From contig NZ_CP090064.1 in assembly GCF_023100685.1 (NCBI RefSeq), positions 4,323,545 to 4,387,544 on the forward strand: a DNA stretch of 64,000 bases. Direction: 5' to 3'. The notes under the pieces were generated by a model. The model was not told the origin of the DNA. It did not search any database and saw only the letters and a list, made by a program, of their open reading frames with translations. The DNA comes from Proteus vulgaris (lineage in GTDB: Bacteria > Pseudomonadota > Gammaproteobacteria > Enterobacterales > Enterobacteriaceae). Below are positions 50,555 through 59,363 of the stretch, in pieces (position 1 is the first letter of the stretch; each line of letters starts with the position of its first letter). A program made the translations under genes and the position numbers.

Positions 50555-51349
50555 ATGTTGGCACTTTCTGTCAGGCATCCGTTTAATATTTATTATTGGC
50601 TGATTGGCATATCGTTAGTTTATATCGGCGTATTAAGTTGGGTGTTGCGTTCACTTTCTATGACAGAAAGTGCACACCATATTCATCAGCAACAAGAAAA
50701 TACATTATCCGTTTACCAAGTGGTATTTTCATCACCTCAACAATCTACAGTGGTGCCTGAGCCGATTGAAAAAATTGAACCTCAAGACAGCGCCATTGTT
50801 TTACCAAGTTCAGAAAAAGGGGAGTTTGTTGAAGCACCAAAAAAAACACCTGAAAAAATAAAAGAAAAGCCCATACCTCTAAAACCAATTACACCCGTAA
50901 AAAAACAGGTGGTGCAAGAAAAAATAGAGCCGACAAAACAGCGTGATTTAGAAAGCCAAATAGCGCAAACAGCTTCAGAAGCCTCGGCAGAAAGCTTAAC
51001 GCAACATACGGCAAGCTCGTTAGCAGGAAGAAGTCATGCGTTAAGCGAGAAAGGAATAGGGCAAGGTGAATCTGACAATCACTATATTAGTTCACTGCGC
51101 CGAGAAATAGAGCGTCATAAACGCTACCCATCACAAGCTCGTCGCATGCAACATGAAGGTCAGGTGGTGGTGAGTTTTTCACTAACATCAGAAGGTACAA
51201 TTTCAAGGGTTGAGATAGAAAGTACCTCAGGTATTTCTTCTCTTGATAATGCGGCTATTGCTGCGGTTAAACGTGTAAAGCCCATAGGCCCTAAACCTGA
51301 AAACCTATTGAACCCTTTAATTGTCTCATTAGATTTTCAATTAAATTAG
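50555..51349 (+). CDS. Dedicated TonB energy-transducing protein
   Basis: TonB passes proton-motive energy to outer-membrane receptors. The 264-residue protein has one N-terminal membrane anchor (about 12-33), a Pro/Lys/Glu-rich periplasmic spacer (about 65-130) and a C-terminal TonB domain (YISSLRREIERHKRYPSQAR ... GQVVVSFSLTSEGTISRVEI). No exbB or exbD is nearby, so it must share the housekeeping pair. It lies 27 bases after the receptor and probably serves it alone. Confidence 0.9.
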   Translation: MLALSVRHPFNIYYWLIGISLVYIGVLSWVLRSLSMTESAHHIHQQQENTLSVYQVVFSSPQQSTVVPEPIEKIEPQDSAIVLPSSEKGEFVEAPKKTPEKIKEKPIPLKPITPVKKQVVQEKIEPTKQRDLESQIAQTASEASAESLTQHTASSLAGRSHALSEKGIGQGESDNHYISSLRREIERHKRYPSQARRMQHEGQVVVSFSLTSEGTISRVEIESTSGISSLDNAAIAAVKRVKPIGPKPENLLNPLIVSLDFQLN

Positions 51350-51360
51350 TGAGCTAGCGA

Positions 51361-51399
51361 AAGCACTTAAGTTGAATTTAGACTTAAGTGCTTTTTTAT
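51361..51399 (+). terminator. Terminator of the hemophilin-Slam-receptor-TonB locus
   Basis: A 12-bp stem (AAGCACTTAAGT with ACTTAAGTGCTT) followed by TTTT lies 11 bases after the tonB stop. Confidence 0.88.
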
Positions 51400-51465
51400 A
51401 AAGTTGTTTTTTGTGCACTCATTCGCATTTTTCCAATTACAAGCACATAAATGTTTGTTGTTAAT

Positions 51466-51484
51466 GATATTGATTATGATTAAC
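51466..51484 (+). promoter_or_regulatory. Fur box upstream of the siderophore operon
   Basis: The 19 bases GATATTGATTATGATTAAC agree with the Fur consensus GATAATGATAATCATTATC at 15 of 19 positions. It lies 54 bases before the preferred start of the binding-protein gene, where a promoter is expected, and predicts iron repression of the whole operon. Confidence 0.75.
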
Positions 51485-51538
51485 ATTAATAATTATATTT
51501 ATTATTTAAAGTAAAGCTTGCTTACTTGGAAATTAGTT

Positions 51539-52495
51539 ATGTTTAAATCCGCTGTTTCTACTACCTTTTTTTTCCTTTTCTCTCTCTTTGTTAATACCGC
51601 TAGCGCTTCTGATGTGGGTGCAGATAGTGAATCTTGGCCTCGTACATTTACTAGCGTGGATGGTTCTAAAGTTGAAATAAAAGCAAAACCACAACGTATT
51701 TTATCTGCATCGGTTTCTATCACAGGGACATTACTCGCAATGAAAGCCCCCGTCGTTGCAAGTTCAACCGCAGCAAATGGGCAATATTTTGCTCAATGGG
51801 ATAAAGTGGCAAAAGAAAGAGCGGTTGAAAAATTATGGTCAGCAGGCAGTGTTTCATTAGAGATGGCTTATCTTTATTCACCTGATTTAATCGTTGTTTC
51901 CGTAAATGGTGGTGATACGGTTTATCCACAAGTTGAACAATTTCAACAAATCGCGCCGACTATTGTTTTAGATTACGGCAAACAGAGTTGGGAAAGCTTG
52001 GCTTTACAATTGGCACAAGCGACAGGCCAAGAAAAAGAGACGGATATACTATTGCAGCATTTTGCAAGCTTAGTAAAAGAAGGGAAAGAGGCGCTACAAC
52101 TGCCGGAAGGTCAGGTCAATATTATCTCTTATTTTGGTGCTGGTACTGTTAATCCCGTTTCATTACCTACCAGTCCTCATGCAGTACTATTACAACAACT
52201 CGGTTTCACCATTGAAAGTGCAGATCTTGCTTGGCAACCGAAAGATAAACCCGTTTCAGATTTTGTGTGGGCTCAATATGAGCATTTAACACAACTCACT
52301 GCACCTACAACGTTTCTATTAAGTGGAACCGCTAAAGAAGCCGATATATTTATGGCTGATCCTATTCTTGCAAATCTGCCTTCTGTTAAAAATAAGCAAG
52401 TTTATGGTTTAGGTGCAAACTCGTTTCGTATTGATTATTACAGCGCGCAAGAAATTATCAGTGATATGGTCGCGCGTTTTAGTCAGCATAAGTAA
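51539..52495 (+). CDS. Iron-siderophore ABC transporter, periplasmic binding protein (FepB-like)
   Basis: The protein captures a ferric siderophore in the periplasm. The ATG at 51539 gives 318 residues with a signal peptide (MFKSAVSTTFFFLFSLFVNTA...); the frame is open to 51518 but only from a TTG without a ribosome site. The class III binding-protein fold is recognisable from KPQRILSASVSITGTLLAM, SLEMAYLYSPDLIVVS and QVYGLGANSFRIDYYSAQEII. It heads a five-gene operon behind a Fur box. Confidence 0.9.
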   Translation: MFKSAVSTTFFFLFSLFVNTASASDVGADSESWPRTFTSVDGSKVEIKAKPQRILSASVSITGTLLAMKAPVVASSTAANGQYFAQWDKVAKERAVEKLWSAGSVSLEMAYLYSPDLIVVSVNGGDTVYPQVEQFQQIAPTIVLDYGKQSWESLALQLAQATGQEKETDILLQHFASLVKEGKEALQLPEGQVNIISYFGAGTVNPVSLPTSPHAVLLQQLGFTIESADLAWQPKDKPVSDFVWAQYEHLTQLTAPTTFLLSGTAKEADIFMADPILANLPSVKNKQVYGLGANSFRIDYYSAQEIISDMVARFSQHK

Positions 52496-52501
52496 TAACG
52501 T

Positions 52502-53509
52502 ATGTTTACTTCTCACCACAGCATAAAGTGGGGAATAAGAGGCGCTATTCTCCTATTGTTCTTTTTTGCACTATTAAGCTTATTTGTTGGAAGCAGGCAT
52601 GTTTCTATGTATACAACATGGCAGGCTTTTGCCAATTTTGATACGACAAATAGTGAGCACTTATTAGTACGTTATCTACGTTTTCCTCGCACATTATTAG
52701 CAATAGTGATTGGCGTTGCATTAGGTGGAGCAGGAACGTTAATGCAAGCTTTAACACGTAATCCACTTGCCGATCCGGGGCTGTTTGGCATTAATGCTGG
52801 AGCAATGGTGGCGATCGTCTCTGTTATTGCATTAACGGGGATCACTGATGTCACTATTTATATGTGGTTTGGTTTATTAGGGGCATTCTGCGCGGGTGTT
52901 GGTGTTTATCTTCTTGGTGGTGTAAGACACGGACTTAATCCTGTGAGAATGGTGCTTGCAGGTGTTGCCCTTTCTGTCGTTTTACTCGCTATTACTCAAC
53001 TTGTTACGGTCAATAGTGATGAACGTGTTTTTGATCAATTCCGTCATTGGGTTGTGGGTTCATTGCAAGGGCGTAGTTTCGATGTTCTGTACCCAATTAC
53101 TGTGTTGGTTGTGATTGGAAGTGTGATTGCTTACTCGCTAACACGCTCGTTAGATATCGTGACATTAGGTGATGATATTAGTCATGCGTTAGGTGCAAAC
53201 CAAAAACGAGTTTGGCTATTGTCGGCATTTTCAATAGTTCTTCTTGCTGGAAGTGCTACCGCAGCGGTTGGCCCTATTAGCTTTTTAGGCTTAACAGCCC
53301 CTCATTTTGCTCGTCGTTTAGTCGGTGCTGAATATCGGCGGATCTTACCCATGTCGATGTTAATTGGTGCGTTAGTCATGCTGATGGCAGATTGTTTAGG
53401 GCGATTAATCGGTACACCAGGCGAAATTAGTGTCGGTATTATGATTTCACTGATTGGTGGGCCTTTCTTTATTTATCTGGTTAAACGTTGGCGGATCATT
53501 ACATTATGA
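52502..53509 (+). CDS. Iron-siderophore ABC transporter permease (FepD-like)
   Basis: The 335-residue inner-membrane permease has about ten helices and the FecCD signatures LVRYLRFPRTLLAIVIGVAL, LTRNPLADPGLFGINAG and GPISFLGLTAPHFAR. It starts 6 bases after the binding-protein gene and overlaps the next permease by 4 bases. Confidence 0.93.
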   Translation: MFTSHHSIKWGIRGAILLLFFFALLSLFVGSRHVSMYTTWQAFANFDTTNSEHLLVRYLRFPRTLLAIVIGVALGGAGTLMQALTRNPLADPGLFGINAGAMVAIVSVIALTGITDVTIYMWFGLLGAFCAGVGVYLLGGVRHGLNPVRMVLAGVALSVVLLAITQLVTVNSDERVFDQFRHWVVGSLQGRSFDVLYPITVLVVIGSVIAYSLTRSLDIVTLGDDISHALGANQKRVWLLSAFSIVLLAGSATAAVGPISFLGLTAPHFARRLVGAEYRRILPMSMLIGALVMLMADCLGRLIGTPGEISVGIMISLIGGPFFIYLVKRWRIITL

Positions 53510-54546
53510 AACCTAAAAATAATGAGATTATCTGCCAATTGGGTACATGGTCTTGGCACTTCTCTCTTAAAGATATCGTCATCGCTTTTATCTTGTTTTT
53601 ATTGGTGATTTCTCTCGCCTTCTTTGCACTGACAACGGGCAAGTTTCCCATCGAGTTTTCTACATTAATAGATATTGTTGTCGGGCAATCAGAAGGTGGT
53701 ATCAAAGAGAAAATTGTCATGGATATCCGTTTGCCTCGTCTACTTACTGCTATGGGGGTTGGAGCTGCATTAGGTATTTCAGGCGCTATTTTCCAGTCGA
53801 TCTCTCGTAATGTTTTAGGTTCACCGGATGTTATTGGTTTTACAACAGGTGCAGCAACAGGGGCATTACTTCAAATCATTATTTTTAATGGCACGGTTGT
53901 GGATATCGCTATTTCTACATTAATAGGCGGAATGGCAACGGCGCTAATTGTTTATCTACTGTCATTAAAAAATGGTGTTATGTCTGGTTACACCATGATT
54001 TTAATCGGTATTGGCGTCGGTGCCATTTTACATGCCTTTAATAGTTTATTGTTGGTAAAAGGCAATATTGATAATGCCATTATGGCTAATCTTTGGCTTG
54101 CTGGTTCACTAAACGCTCGTACTTGGCAGCATGTTTACCCTACTTTTATCGGTTTACTGCTGCTTGTTCCCCTTATTGTTTTTTATGGTAAATCACTCAC
54201 TTTAATGGAAATGGGCGATGATATGGCCCAACAATTGGGCGTCAATGTTGGCCGAGTAAGATGGGTGATGATTTTTAGTGCTGTATTACTCGCTTCATTA
54301 GCGACTGCCAGTGCAGGGCCGATTGCTTTTGTTGCACTCGCGGCACCTCAATTAGTGATCCGATTAAGCCACTCAGGAAAGCTACCCATCGTCGGCTCTG
54401 CATTAATGGGAGCACTTCTTTTGCTTTCTGCTGACGTATTGTCACAACGCCTACCTATTGATGTCACGATGCCAGTAGGTTTAATGACGGGTGTTATTGG
54501 TGGACTTTATTTGTTGTGGTTACTGACAAAAAAACAGAGAACTTAA
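53506..54546 (+). CDS. Iron-siderophore ABC transporter permease (FepG-like)
   Basis: The second FecCD permease, about 346 residues with ten helices, pairs with the FepD-like protein. Signatures are MDIRLPRLLTAMGVGAALG, ISRNVLGSPDVIGFTTGA and GPIAFVALAAPQLV. The ATG at 53506 overlaps the upstream stop as ATGA and is preferred over 53488. Confidence 0.92.
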   Translation: MKPKNNEIICQLGTWSWHFSLKDIVIAFILFLLVISLAFFALTTGKFPIEFSTLIDIVVGQSEGGIKEKIVMDIRLPRLLTAMGVGAALGISGAIFQSISRNVLGSPDVIGFTTGAATGALLQIIIFNGTVVDIAISTLIGGMATALIVYLLSLKNGVMSGYTMILIGIGVGAILHAFNSLLLVKGNIDNAIMANLWLAGSLNARTWQHVYPTFIGLLLLVPLIVFYGKSLTLMEMGDDMAQQLGVNVGRVRWVMIFSAVLLASLATASAGPIAFVALAAPQLVIRLSHSGKLPIVGSALMGALLLLSADVLSQRLPIDVTMPVGLMTGVIGGLYLLWLLTKKQRT

Positions 54547-54591
54547 AATAATAATAAAGGAAATAAATATTTAATAACTTAAGGATAAGTC

Positions 54592-54651
54592 ATGGGATGG
54601 TCGCCAGAAAGACTAATTAAACGTTTGGGATGTAATGTGGGTATTTTATAA
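54592..54651 (+). other. Possible 19-residue leader ORF before the receptor gene
   Basis: An AAGGA ribosome site and ATG at 54592 open a frame MGWSPERLIKRLGCNVGIL, ending 42 bases before the receptor start. It lies in the only sizeable gap of the operon. It could be a regulatory leader or chance. Confidence 0.25.
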
Positions 54652-54693
54652 ATCGTCTAATGGCATGCTCTATGGCATGAAAGGTATAGACTT

Positions 54694-56775
54694 ATGTCTA
54701 CTGTTCTTACACTACGCGCTAAAAAAGCCACAATAACAACACTAGTGCAAACGGCTTTATTAGGAACTTTATGTATTGCTGTTCCTAATGTAAATGCACA
54801 AGAAATAGAAAAAACATCAACGTCACAAGATAACAAAAAACACGACGAAAAAGTGGATGTGTTAATTGTAACTGGTGAAAAACTCAATAAATCTATCTAT
54901 GACACAGGCTCGAGTGTCACGGTTTATGATGCGAAAAAAATAGAAGCCACACCGAATGCAGATGTGAACACCTTACTGCAAATGACACCGAATATTGTTG
55001 ATAACGGAAACAGCAATGCTTTACCTGCTATTCGTGGTGTTGATGGCTCAGGGCCAGCTCAAGGTGCTATTGCTTTCCTCGGTGGTACTCGACCTAGAGT
55101 TAATTTCTCTGTTGATGGGCGCTCATTTACCTATAACGAATTTGGTTATGGTGCTCAATCCTTGTGGGATGTGAATACGGTTGAAATTTTCCGTGATCCA
55201 CAAAGTTATGTGCAAGGCCGTAATGCTATTGCTGGTGCAATTTTGGTTAAAACTCAAGACCCAACATTCTATTGGGAAAATGCAGTAAAACTGGGTGCAG
55301 GTCAGCAAGATCTTCGTGAATATGCAGTCATGACTTCTGGGCCACTGATTGAAGATAAATTAGCGTTTCGTTTTACCGCAGAAAGACAAGAGCGTGAAAG
55401 CTTTGTGCATATGGATAAATATTCACCAACGGGTGATCCGCGCGATATCCATTCCAATACATTCCGTGGGAAACTACTTTATGACTCTTTAGATAATCCT
55501 GATTTTAAGGCCAAGCTAACAGTTAGCCATCTTGATAGTCGATCACCGCAAAATGAAGCCAATATGGCAAGTAATTTAGCGCCAAATGCCCCTTCACGTT
55601 TTCGTCCTGTGATTAAACGTAAAACAACCAGTGGTATTTTAAATACTACATGGGAAGCGAATGACAATTTAAGTGTTGAAAATACACTGATTTATACTGA
55701 TTTTTCAACACGTCGCCTAACGGAAGCACAAAGCCCTCGTGCAGATATTGATGCTAAAGAGTTTGAATTTGAACCTATGCTCCGTTTTAAAACGGACAGT
55801 GAAGCATTAAGCGGGATTTTTGGTTTACGTTATTTCCACGCCAAACAAGATGAATTTGTGAATATCTTTGGGGGTAGCTATTTTGATGATAAAACAGAAA
55901 CGGCTTCCGCTTATGGTTCATTAACTTACGCACTATTTCCTGAAATTGATGTCACGTTATCAGGACGTTTTGAACGAGAGCACCACACTCGTAATGGGGG
56001 AAGTGCGGCTGTTGCTATCGATTTTGATGAAACCTATAACACCTTCTTGCCTAAAGCTGATATCGCATGGAAACCGGGTGTGAATCAAACCGTCGGTTTT
56101 GCTGTCGGTCGAGGCTATAACGGTGGTGGCGCAGGTGTGACGATTGGTAAGCCAATTGTCACTTATGTTTATTCTCCAGAATATGTGTGGAACTATAGCC
56201 TTTATACACGTAATAGCCTGTTGGATAACAAGTTAAGTGTGATGACAAACTTGTTCTACAACGACTATAAAGATATGCAACTGCCATTCTATTTAGGACC
56301 AAACTCTTCCACTATTCGTAATGCGAAAAAGGTTGAAACTTACGGTGCCGAATTAACAATTGCTTATCAACCAATAGACTCGCTTGAATTAAATACAGGT
56401 GTTGGTTTATTAAAAACTAAAATCAAAGATTTTGGTAACAGTGGTATTGAAGGGAAAGAATTAGCTCGAGCACCAAGTTATACTGCGAATGTCGGTGCTA
56501 AATATCAATTAACTCAGGCGATGGATATTAGCGGTAATGTTCAGTTCTCGGGAGATTATTTCTCGAATGCAAATAATGCAGATAGCGGCAAAGTAGATAG
56601 TTTTTGGTTAGCTAATTTACAGCTTGGCTATAATTTTAAATGGGGTAGAACGACGTTATTTGCTCAGAATTTATTTGATTCTGATAAACGAATTCTTATT
56701 CCAGATAATAATAAAGATACTGCCATTTATCAGCGTCCTCGTATGGTTGGTGCTTCAGTAGAAGTTCGTTTCTAA
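54694..56775 (+). CDS. TonB-dependent siderophore receptor
   Basis: The 693-residue outer-membrane receptor has an N-terminal signal (about 1-33), a TonB box region (VDVLIVTG at about 51-58), a plug domain (SVTVYDAKKIEATPNADVNTLLQ, then AIRGVDGSG) and a barrel ending in VGASVEVRF. Size and plug fit receptors for small ferric chelates rather than protein ligands. The siderophore cannot be named. It sits inside the ABC transporter operon, between the permeases and the ATPase gene. Confidence 0.9.
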   Translation: MSTVLTLRAKKATITTLVQTALLGTLCIAVPNVNAQEIEKTSTSQDNKKHDEKVDVLIVTGEKLNKSIYDTGSSVTVYDAKKIEATPNADVNTLLQMTPNIVDNGNSNALPAIRGVDGSGPAQGAIAFLGGTRPRVNFSVDGRSFTYNEFGYGAQSLWDVNTVEIFRDPQSYVQGRNAIAGAILVKTQDPTFYWENAVKLGAGQQDLREYAVMTSGPLIEDKLAFRFTAERQERESFVHMDKYSPTGDPRDIHSNTFRGKLLYDSLDNPDFKAKLTVSHLDSRSPQNEANMASNLAPNAPSRFRPVIKRKTTSGILNTTWEANDNLSVENTLIYTDFSTRRLTEAQSPRADIDAKEFEFEPMLRFKTDSEALSGIFGLRYFHAKQDEFVNIFGGSYFDDKTETASAYGSLTYALFPEIDVTLSGRFEREHHTRNGGSAAVAIDFDETYNTFLPKADIAWKPGVNQTVGFAVGRGYNGGGAGVTIGKPIVTYVYSPEYVWNYSLYTRNSLLDNKLSVMTNLFYNDYKDMQLPFYLGPNSSTIRNAKKVETYGAELTIAYQPIDSLELNTGVGLLKTKIKDFGNSGIEGKELARAPSYTANVGAKYQLTQAMDISGNVQFSGDYFSNANNADSGKVDSFWLANLQLGYNFKWGRTTLFAQNLFDSDKRILIPDNNKDTAIYQRPRMVGASVEVRF

Positions 56776-56790
56776 ATATAAATCACAGCA

Positions 56791-56821
56791 AAGGGTGATG
56801 CTAATTTATCACCCTTATTTT
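56791..56821 (+). terminator. Hairpin after the receptor gene
   Basis: A 9-bp stem (AAGGGTGAT with ATCACCCTT) followed by ATTTTG. It may partially terminate before the ATPase gene. Confidence 0.6.
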
Positions 56822-56855
56822 GCTTAATGTGATCATTCAATAAAAAGATAATGTT

Positions 56856-57635
56856 ATGCATAATAGCCGATTACAGACACACAGTTTAAAGTTGGGATAT
56901 CAGCAGACAACAATTTGCCAAGATATTTCGCTTTCTATTCCTGATAAAAAGGTCACTGTCATTATAGGTCCCAATGGTTGTGGTAAATCAACGCTACTGC
57001 GTAGCTTGTGCTGTTTATTAAAACCATTATCAGGCCATGTTTCATTAGATGCTCAGCCTTTAACGTCATTACCGACTAAAAAACTCGCTCGTCAAATCGC
57101 GTTATTACCACAAACGATGCAAGCACCTTCTGGGATCACTGTGGCTAATTTAGTCGCAAGAGGACGATTTCCTCATCAAAGTTTTATGCATCAATGGAGC
57201 CGAGAAGATAAGTTAGCCGTAGAAACGGCAATGAAAGAGACTGGAATTGTGGAATTTGCAGATAAAACAGTGGATTCGTTATCTGGCGGTCAACGGCAAC
57301 GTGTTTGGGTGGCGATGATATTGGCGCAACAAACTGAGATTTTACTGCTAGATGAGCCAACAACATATTTAGATATTGCTTATCAAATTGAGTTACTCAA
57401 TATATTTCGAAAACTTAATCAGCAGCAAGGACGCACTGTCGTTGCTGTTTTACATGACTTAAACCAAGCGTGTCGTTATGCCGATAATTTAGTGGTGATG
57501 GTGAAAGGAAAAATCATTGCGCAAGGAGAGCCAAAATCTATTATCAATCAAGCGTTAATCAAACAGGTTTTTGATTTGGAATGCCAAATTATTCCTGATC
57601 CTGTTGTTGGGACACCGATGATTGTGCCTTGCTAA
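56856..57635 (+). CDS. Iron-siderophore ABC transporter ATPase (FepC-like)
   Basis: The 259-residue ATPase powers the FepD/FepG-like permeases. Walker A is GPNGCGKST (about 37-45), the ABC signature LSGGQRQR (about 142-149), Walker B ILLLDEPT and the switch histidine in AVLHDLNQACRYAD. All needed residues are present. It is the last gene of the operon. Confidence 0.94.
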   Translation: MHNSRLQTHSLKLGYQQTTICQDISLSIPDKKVTVIIGPNGCGKSTLLRSLCCLLKPLSGHVSLDAQPLTSLPTKKLARQIALLPQTMQAPSGITVANLVARGRFPHQSFMHQWSREDKLAVETAMKETGIVEFADKTVDSLSGGQRQRVWVAMILAQQTEILLLDEPTTYLDIAYQIELLNIFRKLNQQQGRTVVAVLHDLNQACRYADNLVVMVKGKIIAQGEPKSIINQALIKQVFDLECQIIPDPVVGTPMIVPC

Positions 57636-57678
57636 CTATATAACCAACTATATTGCTGGCTATATAGCTAAGAAATAA

Positions 57679-57715
57679 AAAAGCGGCTTTAGCATAACTA
57701 AATACCGCTTTTAGA
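57679..57715. terminator. Bidirectional terminator after the siderophore operon
   Basis: AAAAGCGG pairs with CCGCTTTT around an inner TTTAG/CTAAA helix, with A and T tracts on either side. It serves the ATPase gene and the converging DUF1097 gene. Confidence 0.75.
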
Positions 57716-57735
57716 TTTGAGTTAGCATAAACAAA

Positions 57736-58197
57736 TTACGCTGTTTTTGGCCATTTGTTGGCAACCCAAAGTCCACTCATTTTCATCGAATACCCAAATA
57801 GAACGCCAACGATTAATGAAGGGATGGTTTGATAGAGATCCCCTTGAGCGGCAAATATAGTACATGCTCCAATAAAGGTGCCGGGAATATAAGCGAGTAG
57901 TGCACTTTTAGCTTGAATACACATCACAAAGGCAATAACACCAGTGACAGCATAGCCAAAAATAGAAATATCACTAAAGACTTGGCTACCATAAATAATC
58001 GCCAATGCCCAAATCACGCCACTCATAATGGTAGCCATGGTGACAGCTAATCCTTTAATACCTTCTTTAGGATAAGCAAAATAGGCGGTACAACCCAAAA
58101 AGCCAGCCCAGCTTAATAAATCAAATTGATTAGCAACAAATGCCCAAATGGCAGAAAGAATGCCTGTTGTCAGCGCAGTAAAATAAAGCGTTCTCAC
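57736..58197 (-). CDS. DUF1097 inner-membrane protein (YcdZ-like)
   Basis: The 153-residue protein has about five membrane helices and matches the DUF1097 family (GFLGCTAYFAYPKEGIKGL and LIVGVLFGYSMKMSGLWVANKW). The function of the family is unknown. It is a single gene on the minus strand, converging on the siderophore operon. Confidence 0.85.
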   Translation of the reverse strand: MRTLYFTALTTGILSAIWAFVANQFDLLSWAGFLGCTAYFAYPKEGIKGLAVTMATIMSGVIWALAIIYGSQVFSDISIFGYAVTGVIAFVMCIQAKSALLAYIPGTFIGACTIFAAQGDLYQTIPSLIVGVLFGYSMKMSGLWVANKWPKTA

Positions 58198-58450
58198 GGT
58201 AGACTCTTAAATATAAGGGGGATATTTACCCAGTTAACTAAAAACGAAGTTTAGCATTGTCATTGACTGGTTTTCTATATTTAGATCATTAAAAAGCACC
58301 ATTAATAATGGTATTAATACGTGTTAGATATATTGATCTTTATTCAAGATAGAAAAAGTAAAAAGTAAACGATTGCGTAATCAGTTTTATTTATTAAATG
58401 TAAAAATAAATATTTTAACTAAGTATTATTTATTGATATTTAATTTATTA

Positions 58451-59017
58451 TTATTCTTCAATAATATGAATATAAAGAGTGCGGAGAGAATAAGGACAAT
58501 TGTTCTCGGTTTCAATTAGTGTAAAACCATGTCTTTCATAAAGTTGAACTAGATTTTTATTATTTTCGCATTCTAATATAATGATCCTACCACCAATAAG
58601 GGCTTTTGCTTCTGATAAGACAGCATAAATCTCATTCAAGATTAACTTTAAAGAAATAGAGTTATTTATTATAGATGTGTTTTTCCCAATTTGACCAATA
58701 AGAAAAGCTTTAATTCTTTCAGCTTTTTTAGAAATTCCATCGAGTTGTTGTATTTTTGTTTTACTTATTTTTGCATTATCAAGAATAAGTTCTTTAAAGG
58801 ATAAAGAGAAGTAAGCAAGAATTTCACCATTATCATTTAATATTAAATAGGTTCGTGCATTATTAGTTTGCTCAAATCTTATTGCTTTAGTAGAAGAAGT
58901 TAAAAATTTCTCAACATCACAATTTAAATTATTAGAAAAACTACTTAAGAGTTTAATTGTTGTTTCTTTATCAAACTCTTTTAGTAGTTTTCCAAGTTGG
59001 ACAATCGTTGTTTTAAT
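58451..59017 (-). CDS. GNAT-family toxin-like acetyltransferase with a possible AUU start
   Basis: The frame from 59017 to the stop at 58451 is fully open and encodes 188 residues. The acetyl-CoA motif reads RIKAFLIGQIGKN (about 101-113) and the C-terminal LVQLYERHGFTLIE is typical of GNAT toxins. There is no ATG, GTG or TTG near its beginning; the first TTG (58639) would give only the last 62 residues. AAGGA (59030-59026) lies 8 bases before an ATT at 59017, a fitting but rare start codon. Alternatively the normal start was lost. It overlaps the antitoxin gene by 37 bases. Confidence 0.6.
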   Translation of the reverse strand: MKTTIVQLGKLLKEFDKETTIKLLSSFSNNLNCDVEKFLTSSTKAIRFEQTNNARTYLILNDNGEILAYFSLSFKELILDNAKISKTKIQQLDGISKKAERIKAFLIGQIGKNTSIINNSISLKLILNEIYAVLSEAKALIGGRIIILECENNKNLVQLYERHGFTLIETENNCPYSLRTLYIHIIEE

Positions 59018-59160
59018 AACGCAATTCCTTGTCTATTTTCTGTTTCGTAATTCCGTTTTACTATTTTTATATGTCGAGGATAACTTAAAGCATTCTGTAT
59101 AAGTTCAATAGACTGTTTGTCCTTAACAATAAAATTTTTGCTAAAAGAAGTCGTGGCCAT
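58981..59160 (-). CDS. Short antitoxin-like protein paired with the GNAT gene
   Basis: A 59-residue protein starts at 59160 (MATTSFSKNFIVKDKQSIEL) after AGGAG. A beta-strand-like N-terminus followed by helices and the small size suit a ribbon-helix-helix antitoxin, and its 3' end overlaps the toxin frame. It ends RQGIALLKQRLSNLENY. The family is not identified with certainty; the pairing and order are the main evidence. Confidence 0.6.
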   Translation of the reverse strand: MATTSFSKNFIVKDKQSIELIQNALSYPRHIKIVKRNYETENRQGIALLKQRLSNLENY

Positions 59161-59180
59161 AGATATCTCCTATGATTTTC

Positions 59181-59190
59181 TTTCCGGAAA
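59181..59190 (-). promoter_or_regulatory. Palindromic operator candidate at the toxin-antitoxin promoter
   Basis: The perfect 10-bp palindrome TTTCCGGAAA lies just downstream of a TTGTTT-17-TATATT promoter on the minus strand, 20 bases before the antitoxin start. This is where an autoregulating antitoxin would bind. Confidence 0.45.
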
Positions 59191-59306
59191 ATATAGCAAT
59201 GTTGATTAGTATAAACAAAGATTAATTGTTTGAAAAATGAACTACAAGGAGGAGTAAAACTATCACTTAATTATTAAAAAACGACTATAGTGTGTAAATC
59301 GAACTC

Positions 59307-59352
59307 TACCTGCCATAACCGTTAAATTGAAAGTTACACGGTATAGCAGGTA
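59307..59352 (-). other. Imperfect hairpin after mnmE
   Basis: TACCTGC at 59307 and GCAGGTA at 59346 pair, with a further ATAACCGT/ACGGTAT pairing inside. It lies just after the mnmE stop on the minus strand but lacks an adjacent T tract, so a terminator role is uncertain. Confidence 0.35.
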
Positions 59353-59363
59353 AGATTTAGTGG

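Noticed and set aside
58451..58639. 62-residue protein starting at the TTG at 58639
   Set aside because: It is only the C-terminal third of an uninterrupted GNAT frame that runs back to 59017; the TTG has no ribosome site.
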